In this document: positions 33,536 through 42,058 of the stretch, piece after piece
Layout of the letters: each line of letters begins with the position of its first letter
Numbering within the stretch: position 1 is the stretch's first letter
Assembly: GCA_035316325.1 (NCBI GenBank)
Contig: DATHJB010000075.1
Location: 1-64,000, forward strand
DNA length: 64,000 nucleotides
Source of the DNA: Acidimicrobiales bacterium
GTDB lineage: Bacteria; Actinomycetota; Acidimicrobiia; Acidimicrobiales; VFJN01
Direction: 5' to 3'
Notes under the pieces: model-generated
What the model saw: only the letters and a program-made list of their open reading frames with translations
What the model was told of the DNA's origin: nothing
The model's database searches: none
Program-made: the position numbers and the translations under genes

Positions 33536-35665
33536 GTGGCGCGACAACTTGCCCAGCTGGCCGGCATCAAGCCCACCGAGCTCAAGGGCATCAGCGACGA
33601 CAAGGCGAGCTCCCTGGAGGAGCAGTTCGAGATCCGCAGCGTCCTCGACCTGCTCACGCACTACCCGCGCCGCTGGATCGACCGCACGCACCAGGCGCAC
33701 ATCCGCGACCTGCAGGTCGGCGAGCAGGCGATGGTCCTCGGCGAGGTCAAGCGCGTCGACAGCCGCCGCACCCGCGGTCGCCCACCCAAGATCATGGTCA
33801 CCGCGGATGTCACCGACGGCACCGGCGGCCTGCGGATCACCTTCTTCAACCAGGGGTGGCGGGCGAAGCAGCTGAGCGCCGGCACCGAGGCCATCTTCTT
33901 CGGCAAGGTCGACACCTACCAGGGCAAGAAGCAGATGACGAACCCGGTGGTCGACCTGGTGGGCAACCGCACCGGTCGGATCGTCCCCGTGTACGCCCAG
34001 TCCGACAAGGCCCGCATCTACACCTGGGACCTGGCCCGCTGGATCGAGGAGGCGCTGGTGCGCGCCGGCGACTTCGTCGACCCCGTGCCCGACTGGGTGC
34101 TCGACCGCTTCGACATGATCGACCGCACCGCGGCGTTCCACGGCATCCACGCCCCGGCGTCGATCCAGGAGAAGGACGAGGCCCGGCGACGCCTGGTGCT
34201 CGACGAGCTGCTGCGGGTGCAGCTCGCCCTGGTCGAGCGCAAGCGGCACCTGGAGCGGACCACGCCGGGCATCGCCCACGCCGCGCCAGGCGAGCTGGTA
34301 GCGCAGTTCTGGGAGCGGCTGCCGTTCGAGCGGACCCCCGACCAGGTTGCGGCCGTCGACGAGATCGCCGCCGACCTGTCGAAGCCCTTCCCCATGCACC
34401 GCCTGCTGCAGGGCGACGTGGGCAGCGGCAAGACGATCGTGGGCGTCGCCGCGCTGCTCGTCGCCGTGGAGGGCGGGCACCAGGGGGCGTTCATGGCGCC
34501 CACCGAGGTGCTGGCCGAGCAGCACGCCGCCGGCATCCGGGCGCTGGTCGACGGCATGGAGGTGGGCGACTCGGGCGCCACCCTGTTCGGCGCCCGGCCG
34601 CTGCGGGTGGAGCTGCTCACCAACCGGGTGGCCGCGGCCGACCGTCGCCGCATCCTCGCCGACCTGGCCGCCGGGCAGGTCGACCTCGTCATCGGCACCC
34701 ATGCCCTGATCCAGGACGCCGTCGAGTTCGCGTCGCTGGGCGTCGTGGTGATCGACGAGCAGCACCGCTTCGGCGTGGAGCAGCGGGCCGCCCTGCGCGA
34801 CAAGTCCGGCGGCGAGGCCGTGCCCGACGTGCTGGTCATGACCGCCACGCCCATCCCGCGCACCGCGGCGATGACCGTCTACGGCGACCTCGACGTGACG
34901 GTCATCAAGTCGCGGCCCGCCGGCCGGCAGCCGATCAGCACGTCGTGGGCCCGCACCGAGGGCGACGAGGCGGAGGTGTGGGCCGCGGTGCGGCGCGAGG
35001 TCGACGCCGGGCGCCAGGCCTACGTCGTGTGCCCGGTGATCGAGGAGTCCGAGAAGCTGGAGGCCCGCTCGGCGGAGGACACCTACGCCCGGCTGGCGGC
35101 CGACGAGCTGCAGGGCCTGCGCCTGGGCCTCCTGCACGGCCGCCTCAACCCGGCGGAGAAGGACGCCACCATGCAGCGGTTCCGGGAGGGGCAGCTCGAC
35201 GTGCTGGTGGCGACCACGGTGATCGAGGTGGGCGTCGACGTCCCCAACGCCACGGTGATGGTGATCCTCGACGCCGACCGCTTCGGCATCGCCCAGCTCC
35301 ACCAGCTGCGGGGCCGGGTCGGCCGGGGGAGCGACCGGTCGTGGTGCTACCTGGTGAGCGAGTCCGACACGCCCGAGGCCGAGATCCGGCTGGGGGCCCT
35401 GGTGAAGAGCACCGACGGGTTCGAGCTGGCCGAGGTCGACCTCGAGCTGCGGGGCGAGGGCACGATCATGGGGGAGCGGCAGAAGGGCCGCAACGACCTC
35501 AAGCTGGCGTCGCTGCGGAAGGACGCCGAGTGGGTGGCGCACGCCCGGGAGGTCGCCTTCGAGATCATCGACGGCACCGGTGGTCTGGGCGCCCATCCCG
35601 AGCTGGTCGCCGAGCTGGCCCTCTTCCTCGACGACGACGAGCGCGACTTCCTCCTGAAGGGGTGA
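33536..35665 (+). CDS. recG: ATP-dependent DNA helicase RecG
   Basis: The 709-residue protein has the RecG wedge/OB domain (about 50-150; TRGRPPKIMVTADVTDG), helicase motif I GDVGSGKT (about 296-303), motif II DEQH (about 406-409), motif III TATPIPRT, motif V ATTVIEVGVDVPNA and motif VI HQLRGRVGRG, and the C-terminal TRG region. It remodels stalled replication forks and branches Holliday junctions. The start is GTG 33536, ten bases after fakA. A 20-bp perfect hairpin follows eight bases after the stop. Confidence 0.95.
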   Translation: MARQLAQLAGIKPTELKGISDDKASSLEEQFEIRSVLDLLTHYPRRWIDRTHQAHIRDLQVGEQAMVLGEVKRVDSRRTRGRPPKIMVTADVTDGTGGLRITFFNQGWRAKQLSAGTEAIFFGKVDTYQGKKQMTNPVVDLVGNRTGRIVPVYAQSDKARIYTWDLARWIEEALVRAGDFVDPVPDWVLDRFDMIDRTAAFHGIHAPASIQEKDEARRRLVLDELLRVQLALVERKRHLERTTPGIAHAAPGELVAQFWERLPFERTPDQVAAVDEIAADLSKPFPMHRLLQGDVGSGKTIVGVAALLVAVEGGHQGAFMAPTEVLAEQHAAGIRALVDGMEVGDSGATLFGARPLRVELLTNRVAAADRRRILADLAAGQVDLVIGTHALIQDAVEFASLGVVVIDEQHRFGVEQRAALRDKSGGEAVPDVLVMTATPIPRTAAMTVYGDLDVTVIKSRPAGRQPISTSWARTEGDEAEVWAAVRREVDAGRQAYVVCPVIEESEKLEARSAEDTYARLAADELQGLRLGLLHGRLNPAEKDATMQRFREGQLDVLVATTVIEVGVDVPNATVMVILDADRFGIAQLHQLRGRVGRGSDRSWCYLVSESDTPEAEIRLGALVKSTDGFELAEVDLELRGEGTIMGERQKGRNDLKLASLRKDAEWVAHAREVAFEIIDGTGGLGAHPELVAELALFLDDDERDFLLKG

Positions 35666-35673
35666 AGTCCCTC

Positions 35674-35720
35674 GTCTTTGAAGGGAAACGACCCCATTGA
35701 GGTCGTTTCCCTTCAAAGAC
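35674..35720. terminator. Perfect 20-bp hairpin between recG and the zinc-ribbon gene
   Basis: Bases 35674-35693 and 35701-35720 are perfectly complementary over 20 bp with a 7-base loop CCATTGA. The stem is 50 percent GC, far below the surrounding DNA, and contains TTTGAAGGGAAACGACC-like sequence with A and T runs on both flanks of the stem. It sits between two convergent genes and probably terminates both transcripts. Confidence 0.75.
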
Positions 35721-35728
35721 ACCCCTGG

Positions 35729-35920
35729 CTACCAGTCCTCGTCGTCGGTGGGGTCCTCGCCGTCCTCGCCCGGGAGGACGATGTCCCAGCGGTCGTTGCA
35801 GGCCGAGCAGCGGTAGACCACCACGTCGCCCGGCTGCCACTGCCCGTCCTCCGGGGGGTGCGTCAGCAGGTGGGCTGTCTCGCCGCAGTCGACGCAGGTG
35901 ATGGTGGGGTCGGGCTCCAT
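35729..35920 (-). CDS. Small zinc-ribbon protein
   Basis: The 63-residue acidic protein has paired CVDC (about 9-12) and CSAC (about 38-41) motifs that can bind one zinc, and a Glu/Asp tail (GEDGEDPTDDEDW). The start is ATG 35920, preceded by a leaderless-type TAGCGT. No function is known to me; treble-clef or zinc-ribbon proteins of this size often bind nucleic acid or other proteins. It separates recG from its usual neighbour rsmD. Confidence 0.75.
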   Translation of the reverse strand: MEPDPTITCVDCGETAHLLTHPPEDGQWQPGDVVVYRCSACNDRWDIVLPGEDGEDPTDDEDW

Positions 35921-35927
35921 GCCGCCG

Positions 35928-35933
35928 ACGCTA
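35928..35933 (-). promoter_or_regulatory. -10 element of the zinc-ribbon gene, leaderless type
   Basis: TAGCGT on the minus strand is followed by seven bases and ATG 35920. Confidence 0.5.
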
Positions 35934-36034
35934 TGCCGAGCGAGGCTGAGCACTGACCGCCGGACCCTCTTTACCGGAACCTCACTCCCACTTATGGTGG
36001 CCGCGCGGGCACTCACAGTCGTTCAGGAGCCACC

Positions 36035-36883
36035 ATGCCGCCCACCGTCCTCGTCCTCGGCGCCACCGGGAAGACCGGCCGCCGTCTCGTCCCCCGGCTC
36101 GTCGACCGGGGCGCGACCGTCCGGTCCGCCACCCGCCGGCCCGCTCGCGAGGGCGACGTGCTGTTCGACTGGCACCGGCCCCAGACGCACCGCCCCGCCC
36201 TGGCCGGCGCCGACGCGGTGTTCCTGGTCGGCCCCGAGCTGGTGGAGGACCACTCGCCGCTGGCCGGCCCCTTCCTCGAGCTGGCCGTCGACGCCGGTGC
36301 ATCCCGGGTCGTGGCGCTGTCGGCCCTCGGCGTCGAGCTCGACGTGGGCGGCCCCGAGCCCGGCCACCGCAAGGTGGAGCGCCAGGTGATGGCCACCGGG
36401 TTGGAGTGGACCACCCTGCGGCCCTCCGCCATCGCCCAGAACCTCTCCGAGGGCTTCCAGCTGCCGGGGATCCTCCACCACGACGCCGTGGTCGCCCCGA
36501 CCGGCGAGGGCGCGGTCGGGTTCGTCGACGCCGACGACATCGCCGCGGTGGCCGCCGCGGCGCTCACCGAGGACGGCCACGCCAAGGCCGAGTACCGGCT
36601 CACCGGCCCCGAGGCGCTCACCTACGCCGAGGTCGCGGCGACGATCTCGGCGGCAGCCGGGCGACCGGTCGCGCACCACGACATCGCTCCCGACGCCCTG
36701 GCCGATGCGCTGCGCGCCGACGGCGTGCCCGACGACTACGCCGCGATGCTGCTCGGCCACCTGGCGGCGATCCGCCGCGGTGAGGGCGCCACCGTCACCG
36801 ACCACGTGGAGCAGGTCACCGGCCGCCCGGCCACGTCGTTCGCCGACTTCGCCGCCCGGGCCGCGCCGGCCTGGAGGCGCTAG
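36035..36883 (+). CDS. NmrA/HSCARG-type NAD(P)-binding protein
   Basis: The 282-residue atypical short-chain dehydrogenase has the Rossmann motif VLGATGKTGRRLV (about 5-17), then VRSATRRP, and a C-terminal domain typical of NmrA-like proteins (PSAIAQNLSE, GEGAVGFVDADDIAAVAA, YRLTGPEALTYAEVAA). Such proteins reduce quinones or sense the NADPH pool; the SDR catalytic Tyr-Lys pair is not evident. The start is ATG 36035 with AGGAG five bases upstream, and TATGGT at about 35993 may be its -10. Divergent from the zinc-ribbon gene. Confidence 0.82.
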   Translation: MPPTVLVLGATGKTGRRLVPRLVDRGATVRSATRRPAREGDVLFDWHRPQTHRPALAGADAVFLVGPELVEDHSPLAGPFLELAVDAGASRVVALSALGVELDVGGPEPGHRKVERQVMATGLEWTTLRPSAIAQNLSEGFQLPGILHHDAVVAPTGEGAVGFVDADDIAAVAAAALTEDGHAKAEYRLTGPEALTYAEVAATISAAAGRPVAHHDIAPDALADALRADGVPDDYAAMLLGHLAAIRRGEGATVTDHVEQVTGRPATSFADFAARAAPAWRR

Positions 36884-36908
36884 GGACCAGCCCCTGGGAG
36901 GCGCTAGA
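36873..36908. repeat. 11-bp direct repeat carrying both convergent stop codons
   Basis: GGAGGCGCTAG occurs twice, separated by about 13 bp. The TAG of the plus-strand gene lies in the first copy and the stop of the minus-strand carotenoid oxygenase (CTA on the plus strand) in the second. It may be a small duplication at the junction. Confidence 0.7.
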
Positions 36909-38376
36909 CCGCCTGGGCGCCGTCGGGCACCCACAGGCCGTGGAAGCCGTAGGGCACCCGCACCGGCAGGTGGACGCGGGCGACCGGGCCGTCGCCGATC
37001 GCCGACGCGTCGAAGATCCCCAGCGACGAGCGGTCGGTCGTGCGGTCGTAGAGGAAGCTGAGCACCCAGCCCTCGTCCTCGCCCGCCGAATCGCTGTCGG
37101 GTACGAAGAACCCCTCGCCGGCCCGCTCCATCTCGCCGGGCTCCCAGCGGTCGTGCGTCCCGGTCTGGAGATCGACGTGGTCGAGCCCCGCGAACTCGAA
37201 GCCGTAGGGCCCCTTGCCGTCGACGGTGGTGCACCAGCCGTGGCGCACCGGCCGCCCCAGCCGGCGCCGGTCGATGGTGGGCATGTCCATGTACACGTCG
37301 CTCACCTGCGTCTCCCGGAGGCGCAGGTCGGGGCCGGACGTGTCGATCCGCCACTCCGTCAGGAACGACGGCAGCAGGTCGCCCTCCGGCCCGAACGCCG
37401 AGGTCTGCTTGTGCACCCGCACCACAACCTCGTCGCCCTCCCGGTGGGCGTTGAGGCCGTGGAACACCATGAACGGGTCGACGTCGACCCAACGGATCTC
37501 CGACGCCGGCCCGCCCAGCGGCATGATGCCCACCTGCGACGGCCCCTCGGCGTCCCACTCGAAGGGGAACCCGGTGGCCAGCAGCTCGGGGGTGAGCCGG
37601 AACATCACCGGCGCCTGCCAGAAGATCACGTCGCGGTCGGTGATCGCGAAGTCGTGGATCATCGTGGCGGCCGGGATGTCGACGGGCTCGCTGTGCACCA
37701 GGCGACCGTCGGGCTCCACCACGTGGTACGACAGGAACGGGTCGGCGAACCAGTAGCCGAAGAAGTGCATGCGACCGGTGTCCGGGTCGATCTTCGGGTG
37801 GGCGGTCATCCAGGTCCGGAGCTTCCCGGCGAAGTCGTAGGGCCCGACGGTCGACAGGTCGTCGACGGACAGCTCGTACGGCCAGCCCACCTCGCCCGTG
37901 GTCAGCAGCTTGCCGGCGTGGTAGGCGATGGCGACGTTCGACTGGTTGACGTCGCCGCCGGGGGTCACGTAGTCGCCGAGGATCTTGCCCTCCCGGTGGG
38001 GGGTGGTCTGCACGTAGCGGCTGCGGTACCAGGCCGCCCTGCCCTGCTCGATGCGCAGCCCGTGGATCATCCCGTCGCCCAGGAACCAGAAGGGCGCGGT
38101 CCTGGTCGGCGGGTTCGACCCGTTGCGGAGGTACACCCCGGTGAGGCTCGACGGGATGGTGCCCGTCACCTCGAGCGACGTGTGGTCCGCCTCGTCCACC
38201 GACACGTAGTTGCCCTGCTCCCAGAACCGCCGGTCCGGGTCGTAGGGCTCGACGGAGTCGGCGGCCCGCGGTCGGGCGCGGTCGTCGTCGCTGCCGCCGC
38301 TGCTGCACGCCGCCAACCCGAGGGTGACCCCGGCGGCGCCCATGGCCCGGAGGAAGTCCCGCCTCTCGAGCACCAT
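36904..38376 (-). CDS. Exported carotenoid oxygenase (RPE65 family)
   Basis: The 490-residue protein starts with a twin-arginine signal, ERRDFLRAMG, and a lipobox LAAC, so it should be a Tat-exported lipoprotein. The mature part is a seven-bladed propeller with the four iron-binding His in the expected contexts: AHPKID, IHDFAIT, FHGLNAH and the terminal FHGLW. Family members cleave carotenoid, apocarotenoid or stilbenoid double bonds with Fe(II) and O2. Periplasmic or surface location is unusual. The start is ATG 38376 or GTG one codon later (GGGAG immediately precedes); the frame extends to 38448. Confidence 0.82.
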   Translation of the reverse strand: MVLERRDFLRAMGAAGVTLGLAACSSGGSDDDRARPRAADSVEPYDPDRRFWEQGNYVSVDEADHTSLEVTGTIPSSLTGVYLRNGSNPPTRTAPFWFLGDGMIHGLRIEQGRAAWYRSRYVQTTPHREGKILGDYVTPGGDVNQSNVAIAYHAGKLLTTGEVGWPYELSVDDLSTVGPYDFAGKLRTWMTAHPKIDPDTGRMHFFGYWFADPFLSYHVVEPDGRLVHSEPVDIPAATMIHDFAITDRDVIFWQAPVMFRLTPELLATGFPFEWDAEGPSQVGIMPLGGPASEIRWVDVDPFMVFHGLNAHREGDEVVVRVHKQTSAFGPEGDLLPSFLTEWRIDTSGPDLRLRETQVSDVYMDMPTIDRRRLGRPVRHGWCTTVDGKGPYGFEFAGLDHVDLQTGTHDRWEPGEMERAGEGFFVPDSDSAGEDEGWVLSFLYDRTTDRSSLGIFDASAIGDGPVARVHLPVRVPYGFHGLWVPDGAQAV

Positions 38377-38450
38377 CTCCCGCAGCACCGGATGACGGAT
38401 CGGTCGACGTCCAGCAGCCACAGCTCCCCCTCGCCTCGCTCCGTGCAAGG

Positions 38451-38456
38451 TACCGT
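38451..38456 (+). promoter_or_regulatory. -10 element of rsmD, leaderless type
   Basis: TACCGT is followed by seven bases and ATG 38464, with no ribosome site. Confidence 0.55.
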
Positions 38457-38463
38457 CCCCGCG

Positions 38464-39003
38464 ATGCGTGTGGTCGGCGGAGTCGCCCGTGGTCGGCGGT
38501 TGGTGGCCCCTCCCGGTGACACCACCCGGCCCACCATCGACCGGGTGCGGGAGGCGATCTTCAACGCCCTGTGGAGCCGCGGCCTGGTGGCCGACGCCCG
38601 GGTGCTCGACCTGTTCGCGGGCAGCGGGGCGAACGGCATCGAGGCCCTGTCACGGGGCGCCGCCCACGCCACCTTCGTCGACACCGACGCCAACGCCCGC
38701 AAGGCCATCGCCGAGAACCTCGCCACCACGGGCCTGGCCGACCGGGCCGACCTCGTGGCGGACCGCGCCGAGCGCTTCCTCCAGCGGAACCCGGGCCGGT
38801 ACGACCTGGCGATCTGCGACCCGCCCTACGCGTTCGACGGCTGGGACGCCCTGCTCGCCGCGCTCCCCGCCGACTTCGTGGTGATGGAGACCGACGTCGA
38901 GCCGACCCTCCCCTCGGACTGGAAGGTGATCAGGTGCACCAGGTACGGCCGGACGTGGGTGACGTTCGGCGCGAGTCTCAACCGCGAGGGTGGTGGGGAG
39001 TAA
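38464..39003 (+). CDS. rsmD: 16S rRNA (guanine-N2)-methyltransferase RsmD
   Basis: The 179-residue methyltransferase shows MRVVGGVARGRRL, RPTIDRVREAIFNAL, the SAM loop VLDLFAGSGANGIEALSRGA (about 46-65) and the catalytic DPPY (about 120-123). It methylates G966 (E. coli numbering) of 16S rRNA. It starts at ATG 38464 and is followed by coaD, the standard order. Its stop codon TAA is part of the hexamer TAAGTT that looks like the -10 element for coaD. Confidence 0.93.
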   Translation: MRVVGGVARGRRLVAPPGDTTRPTIDRVREAIFNALWSRGLVADARVLDLFAGSGANGIEALSRGAAHATFVDTDANARKAIAENLATTGLADRADLVADRAERFLQRNPGRYDLAICDPPYAFDGWDALLAALPADFVVMETDVEPTLPSDWKVIRCTRYGRTWVTFGASLNREGGGE

Positions 39004-39006
39004 GTT
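39001..39006 (+). promoter_or_regulatory. -10 element of coaD overlapping the rsmD stop codon
   Basis: TAAGTT begins with the TAA stop of rsmD and is followed by seven bases and ATG 39014. GGGGAG lies 13 bases before the ATG, too far for a normal ribosome site, so a leaderless coaD transcript is plausible. Confidence 0.45.
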
Positions 39007-39013
39007 CGGCGAC

Positions 39014-39490
39014 ATGACGACCACGGTGCTGTATCCCGGATCGTTCGACCCCATCCACAACGGTCATCTGGAGATCATCGAGGTGGCGTCGCGCCTCTTC
39101 GACGAGGTGGTGGTGGCCGCCGTCCGCAACCCGCAGAAGGGCGAGGCCCTCTTCAGCCTGGACGAGCGCCGCGCGATGATCGAGGAGTCGACGGCGCACC
39201 TCGACAACGTCCGCATCACCTCGTTCTCCAGCCTCGTGGTCGACCTGGCCCGCGAGGTGGGGGCCGACTTCATCGTGAAGGGCCTGCGCGTGGTGTCCGA
39301 CTTCGAGTCGGAGCTGATGCAGGCCCAGATGAACCATCAGGTGTCGGGTGTCGACACCCTGTTCATCCCGTCGGGCTCGTCGCACTCGTACGTGGCGTCG
39401 AAGTTCATCCGGGAGATCGCCCGGTTCGGTGGCGATGTCAGCTCGATGGTGCCGGCGGCGGTGTCGAAGCGACTCAGCGAGAAGTACTAG
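39014..39490 (+). CDS. coaD: Phosphopantetheine adenylyltransferase
   Basis: The 158-residue enzyme has the nucleotidyltransferase motif YPGSFDPIHNGH (about 6-17), the substrate loop VKGLRVVSDFE (about 85-95), and the C-terminal ISSSxxR-like SKFIREIARFGGDVS. It transfers AMP to 4'-phosphopantetheine in coenzyme A synthesis. The start ATG 39014 is chosen for the conserved N-terminus; the frame from 38990 would overlap rsmD. Confidence 0.95.
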   Translation: MTTTVLYPGSFDPIHNGHLEIIEVASRLFDEVVVAAVRNPQKGEALFSLDERRAMIEESTAHLDNVRITSFSSLVVDLAREVGADFIVKGLRVVSDFESELMQAQMNHQVSGVDTLFIPSGSSHSYVASKFIREIARFGGDVSSMVPAAVSKRLSEKY

Positions 39491-39507
39491 GACTGACGAA
39501 GGACCTG

Positions 39508-40161
39508 ATGATCGAGGACGTCGACCATGAGGCGGGCTACGAGAGCGAGCTCGATGCCGAGCGCGACCTGGAGGAGCGCGTCGCGCGGCGCAGGCCCGGG
39601 GGCGACGTCGAGATGCTGCTGCGCGAGCTGCACGAGATGGTCGACCAGGCGCGGCCGTCGCCGCTGTCGACCGCGGTCAAAGTCGACCGCGACGTCGTGC
39701 TCGACATCCTCGACCAGGCCATCGAGCGCCTGCCCGAGGACCTCCGCGGCGCCCGCTGGCTGCTGAAGGAGCGCGACGAGTTCCTGGCGCGCACCCACCT
39801 CGAGGCCGACGAGATCCTCGTCGCGGCCCGCGGTCAGGCGGAGCGCATGGTGCAGCGCTCCGAGGTGTTGCGGTCGGCGGAGCAGAAGGCCCGGCGCATC
39901 GTCGAGCAGGCCCGGGCCGACGCGGCGCGCCTGAGCAGCGAGTGCGACGACTACTGCGACCAGCGCCTGGTGCAGCTCGAGGCGGTGCTGGAGCGGACGA
40001 TGGCGGCGGTGTCGGCGGGGCGCGAGAAGCTGCGCCCGCAGCCGGCCGACGTGGGCAGCGACGTGTTCGGCGACGGCACGGCCGACGGTGGTGACGACGA
40101 CGAGGACGACGAGTGCGACGAGGAGGCCGAAGACGGCTTCTTCGACCAGGATCGAGAGTGA
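39508..40161 (+). CDS. sepIVA: SepIVA-like DivIVA-domain coiled-coil protein
   Basis: The 217-residue acidic protein is mostly coiled coil. DVVLDILDQAIERLPED and RTHLEADEILVAARGQAERMV are similar in layout to the mycobacterial septal protein SepIVA, which occupies the same place between coaD-type genes and the DUF177-rpmF pair. The C-terminus is an Asp/Glu-rich tail (GDDDEDDECDEE). SepIVA recruits or regulates septal and polar envelope growth in mycobacteria. ATG 39508 follows GAAGGA. Identity is inferred from coiled-coil character and gene order, not from alignment. Confidence 0.65.
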   Translation: MIEDVDHEAGYESELDAERDLEERVARRRPGGDVEMLLRELHEMVDQARPSPLSTAVKVDRDVVLDILDQAIERLPEDLRGARWLLKERDEFLARTHLEADEILVAARGQAERMVQRSEVLRSAEQKARRIVEQARADAARLSSECDDYCDQRLVQLEAVLERTMAAVSAGREKLRPQPADVGSDVFGDGTADGGDDDEDDECDEEAEDGFFDQDRE

Positions 40162-40661
40162 GCCCGTTCGTCGTCCACCTGGGGGAGGCGCTGCGGACAC
40201 CGGGCGCCCAGCACGACCTGCACCTGCAGGGCCACCTGCCGGGGGTCGCCCTGTCCAGCGCCCGCGTGCCGGACGACGCGGTGGTCACCCTCGACGGCAC
40301 CGTCGAGGCGCTGGGCCAGACGGTGGTGGTGCAGGGCACGGCCCGGGCGCCGTGGGAGGGGGAGTGCCGGCGCTGCCTGGAGGCGACGTCGGGCGAGCTG
40401 GTGGTCGACCTGCGCGAGGTGTTCGAGCCCTCGCCCGTCGACGACGAGACCTACCCCATCGAGAACGAGCAGATCGACCTGGGCGTCGTGCTCCGCGAGC
40501 TGCTGGCGCTGGTCCTGCCGCTGGCGCCCCTGTGCCGTGACGACTGCCCCGGCCCCGACCCGGACGACCACCCGGTGGTCGCCGCGGACGACGCCGACGG
40601 CACCGCGCCGGCATCCGACCCCCGCTGGGGCGCATTGGACCAGCTGCGCTTCGACTCCTGA
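40158..40661 (+). CDS. yceD: YceD/DUF177 family protein
   Basis: The 167-residue protein has the DUF177 signature ECRRCLEATSGEL (about 71-83), CRDDCPG (about 126-132) and the C-terminal DPRWGALDQLRF. Family members sit upstream of rpmF in most bacteria and take part in 23S rRNA or ribosome assembly control. The start GTG 40158 overlaps the TGA of the previous gene as GTGA. rpmF follows after 96 bp. Confidence 0.9.
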   Translation: MSPFVVHLGEALRTPGAQHDLHLQGHLPGVALSSARVPDDAVVTLDGTVEALGQTVVVQGTARAPWEGECRRCLEATSGELVVDLREVFEPSPVDDETYPIENEQIDLGVVLRELLALVLPLAPLCRDDCPGPDPDDHPVVAADDADGTAPASDPRWGALDQLRFDS

Positions 40662-40757
40662 GGCGAACCTCCGCTAGCCTCTCCTCTTCGTGCGCTCGGC
40701 CCTCCGTGGCCGGGCGACCCTCTCTCCGTCTGCTCCAGGAAGACCTAAGACACCGCC

Positions 40758-40937
40758 ATGGCCGTTCCCAAGAAGAAGACCTCCAAGGCGAAGAGCCGCA
40801 GCCGCCGTGCGAGCGCGTGGCGCCTCGACCAGCCGTCGCGCAGCGTCTGCCCGCAGTGCAACGCTGTGAAGCTGCCCCACGTGGTGTGCGGCAACTGCGG
40901 TTGGTACGGCGGTCGCCAGGCCATCGACGTCGACTGA
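40758..40937 (+). CDS. rpmF: 50S ribosomal protein L32, zinc-binding form
   Basis: The 59-residue protein is L32: MAVPKKKTSKAKSRSRRA, then CPQC and CGNC that bind zinc, ending RQAIDVD. The gene lies in the canonical position between DUF177 and plsX. ATG 40758 has AGGAAG about 15 bases upstream, a weak fit. TAGCCT near 40675 may be a -10 element giving a leader of about 75 nt. Confidence 0.95.
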   Translation: MAVPKKKTSKAKSRSRRASAWRLDQPSRSVCPQCNAVKLPHVVCGNCGWYGGRQAIDVD

Positions 40938-40979
40938 CGTTCGCCGGCCTGTACAACAAGAGTCTGAGGGGGACAGGCG

Positions 40980-41966
40980 ATGTCGACGCTGCCGATCGCG
41001 CTCGATGCCATGGGGGGCGACAACGCCCCTGACGCCATCGTGGACGGCGCCCAGCGGGCGGTGCACGAGCTGGGTGTCACGATCACGCTGGTGGGCCAGC
41101 CCGAGGTGGTCGAGCGGCTGCGGGGCGGGTTGGAGCTGTTCCCCGCCTCCCAGGTGATCGCCATGGACGCCGACCCGGCGTCGAGCGTGCGCACCATGAA
41201 GGACTCGTCGCTGGTGCGCTCCGCCGAGCTGGTGCGCGACGGCAAGGCGTCGGCGATGGTCTCGGCCGGCAACACCGGGGCGACGATGGCCTCGGCGCTG
41301 CTGCGCATGGGCCGCATCAAGGGCGTCGCCCGCCCGGCGATCGCCACGCCGATCCCGGTGTTCGGCTCCACGCCGACGATCCTGCTGGACGCGGGCGCCA
41401 ACGCCGAGTGCCAGCCGGCGTGGCTGGTGCAGTTCGCCCAGATGGGAGCGGTGTACGCCCGGGAGCGCTACGGCATCGCCGAGCCGCGGGTGGGCCTGCT
41501 GTCGATCGGCGAGGAGTCGACCAAGGGCACCCCGCTGGTGAAGGAGACCCACGAGCTGCTCGTCGCCGACGGTGCCCTGGCCAACGCCGGGGCGCGGTTC
41601 GTCGGCAACGTCGAGGGCCGCGACCTCATGACCTCCGACGTCGACGTGGTCGTCACCGACGGCTTCACCGGCAACGTCGCCCTCAAGACCCTCGAGGGTG
41701 GGATGAAGGCCCTCGTCACCGCCGTCGTCGGGGCGCTGAGCACCACCGAGGGCGCCGACAAGGCGCTCAACGGCCTGCTGCCGCTCTACCAGCAGGTCGA
41801 TCCCGAGCAGCACGGCGGGGCGATGTTGCTGGGCGTGAACGGCGTGTGCATCATCAGCCACGGCTCGTCGTCGGCGACGGCGATCGTGAACGCAGTACGG
41901 GTGGCCCGTGATCTGGTGGAAGCCGGTCTCGTGGAGCACCTGCGGGCGGTCGTGGCGGCCGGCTGA
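40980..41966 (+). CDS. plsX: Phosphate acyltransferase PlsX
   Basis: The 328-residue enzyme has the family blocks ALDAMGGDNAP (about 7-17), VSAGNTGATMASAL (about 94-107), LLDAGANAECQP (about 136-147) and VTDGFTGNVALKTLEGG. PlsX makes acyl-phosphate from acyl-ACP for phospholipid synthesis. It lies 42 bp after rpmF and before acpP, the standard order. ATG 40980 is preceded by GAGGGGGA. Confidence 0.95.
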   Translation: MSTLPIALDAMGGDNAPDAIVDGAQRAVHELGVTITLVGQPEVVERLRGGLELFPASQVIAMDADPASSVRTMKDSSLVRSAELVRDGKASAMVSAGNTGATMASALLRMGRIKGVARPAIATPIPVFGSTPTILLDAGANAECQPAWLVQFAQMGAVYARERYGIAEPRVGLLSIGEESTKGTPLVKETHELLVADGALANAGARFVGNVEGRDLMTSDVDVVVTDGFTGNVALKTLEGGMKALVTAVVGALSTTEGADKALNGLLPLYQQVDPEQHGGAMLLGVNGVCIISHGSSSATAIVNAVRVARDLVEAGLVEHLRAVVAAG

Positions 41967-42017
41967 GCCGCACCATCCACCACCGCCCGCGTTCACAAGC
42001 GCACAATCGCGCTCCCC

Positions 42018-42023
42018 GGTACA
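42018..42023 (+). promoter_or_regulatory. -10 element of acpP
   Basis: TACACT lies about 36 bp before GTG 42059, giving a short leader that includes the Shine-Dalgarno AGGAG. No convincing -35 at 17 bp was seen. Confidence 0.4.
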
Positions 42024-42058
42024 CTGCGGCCGGTTCTGCCGACAACAGGAGAAAAAGC

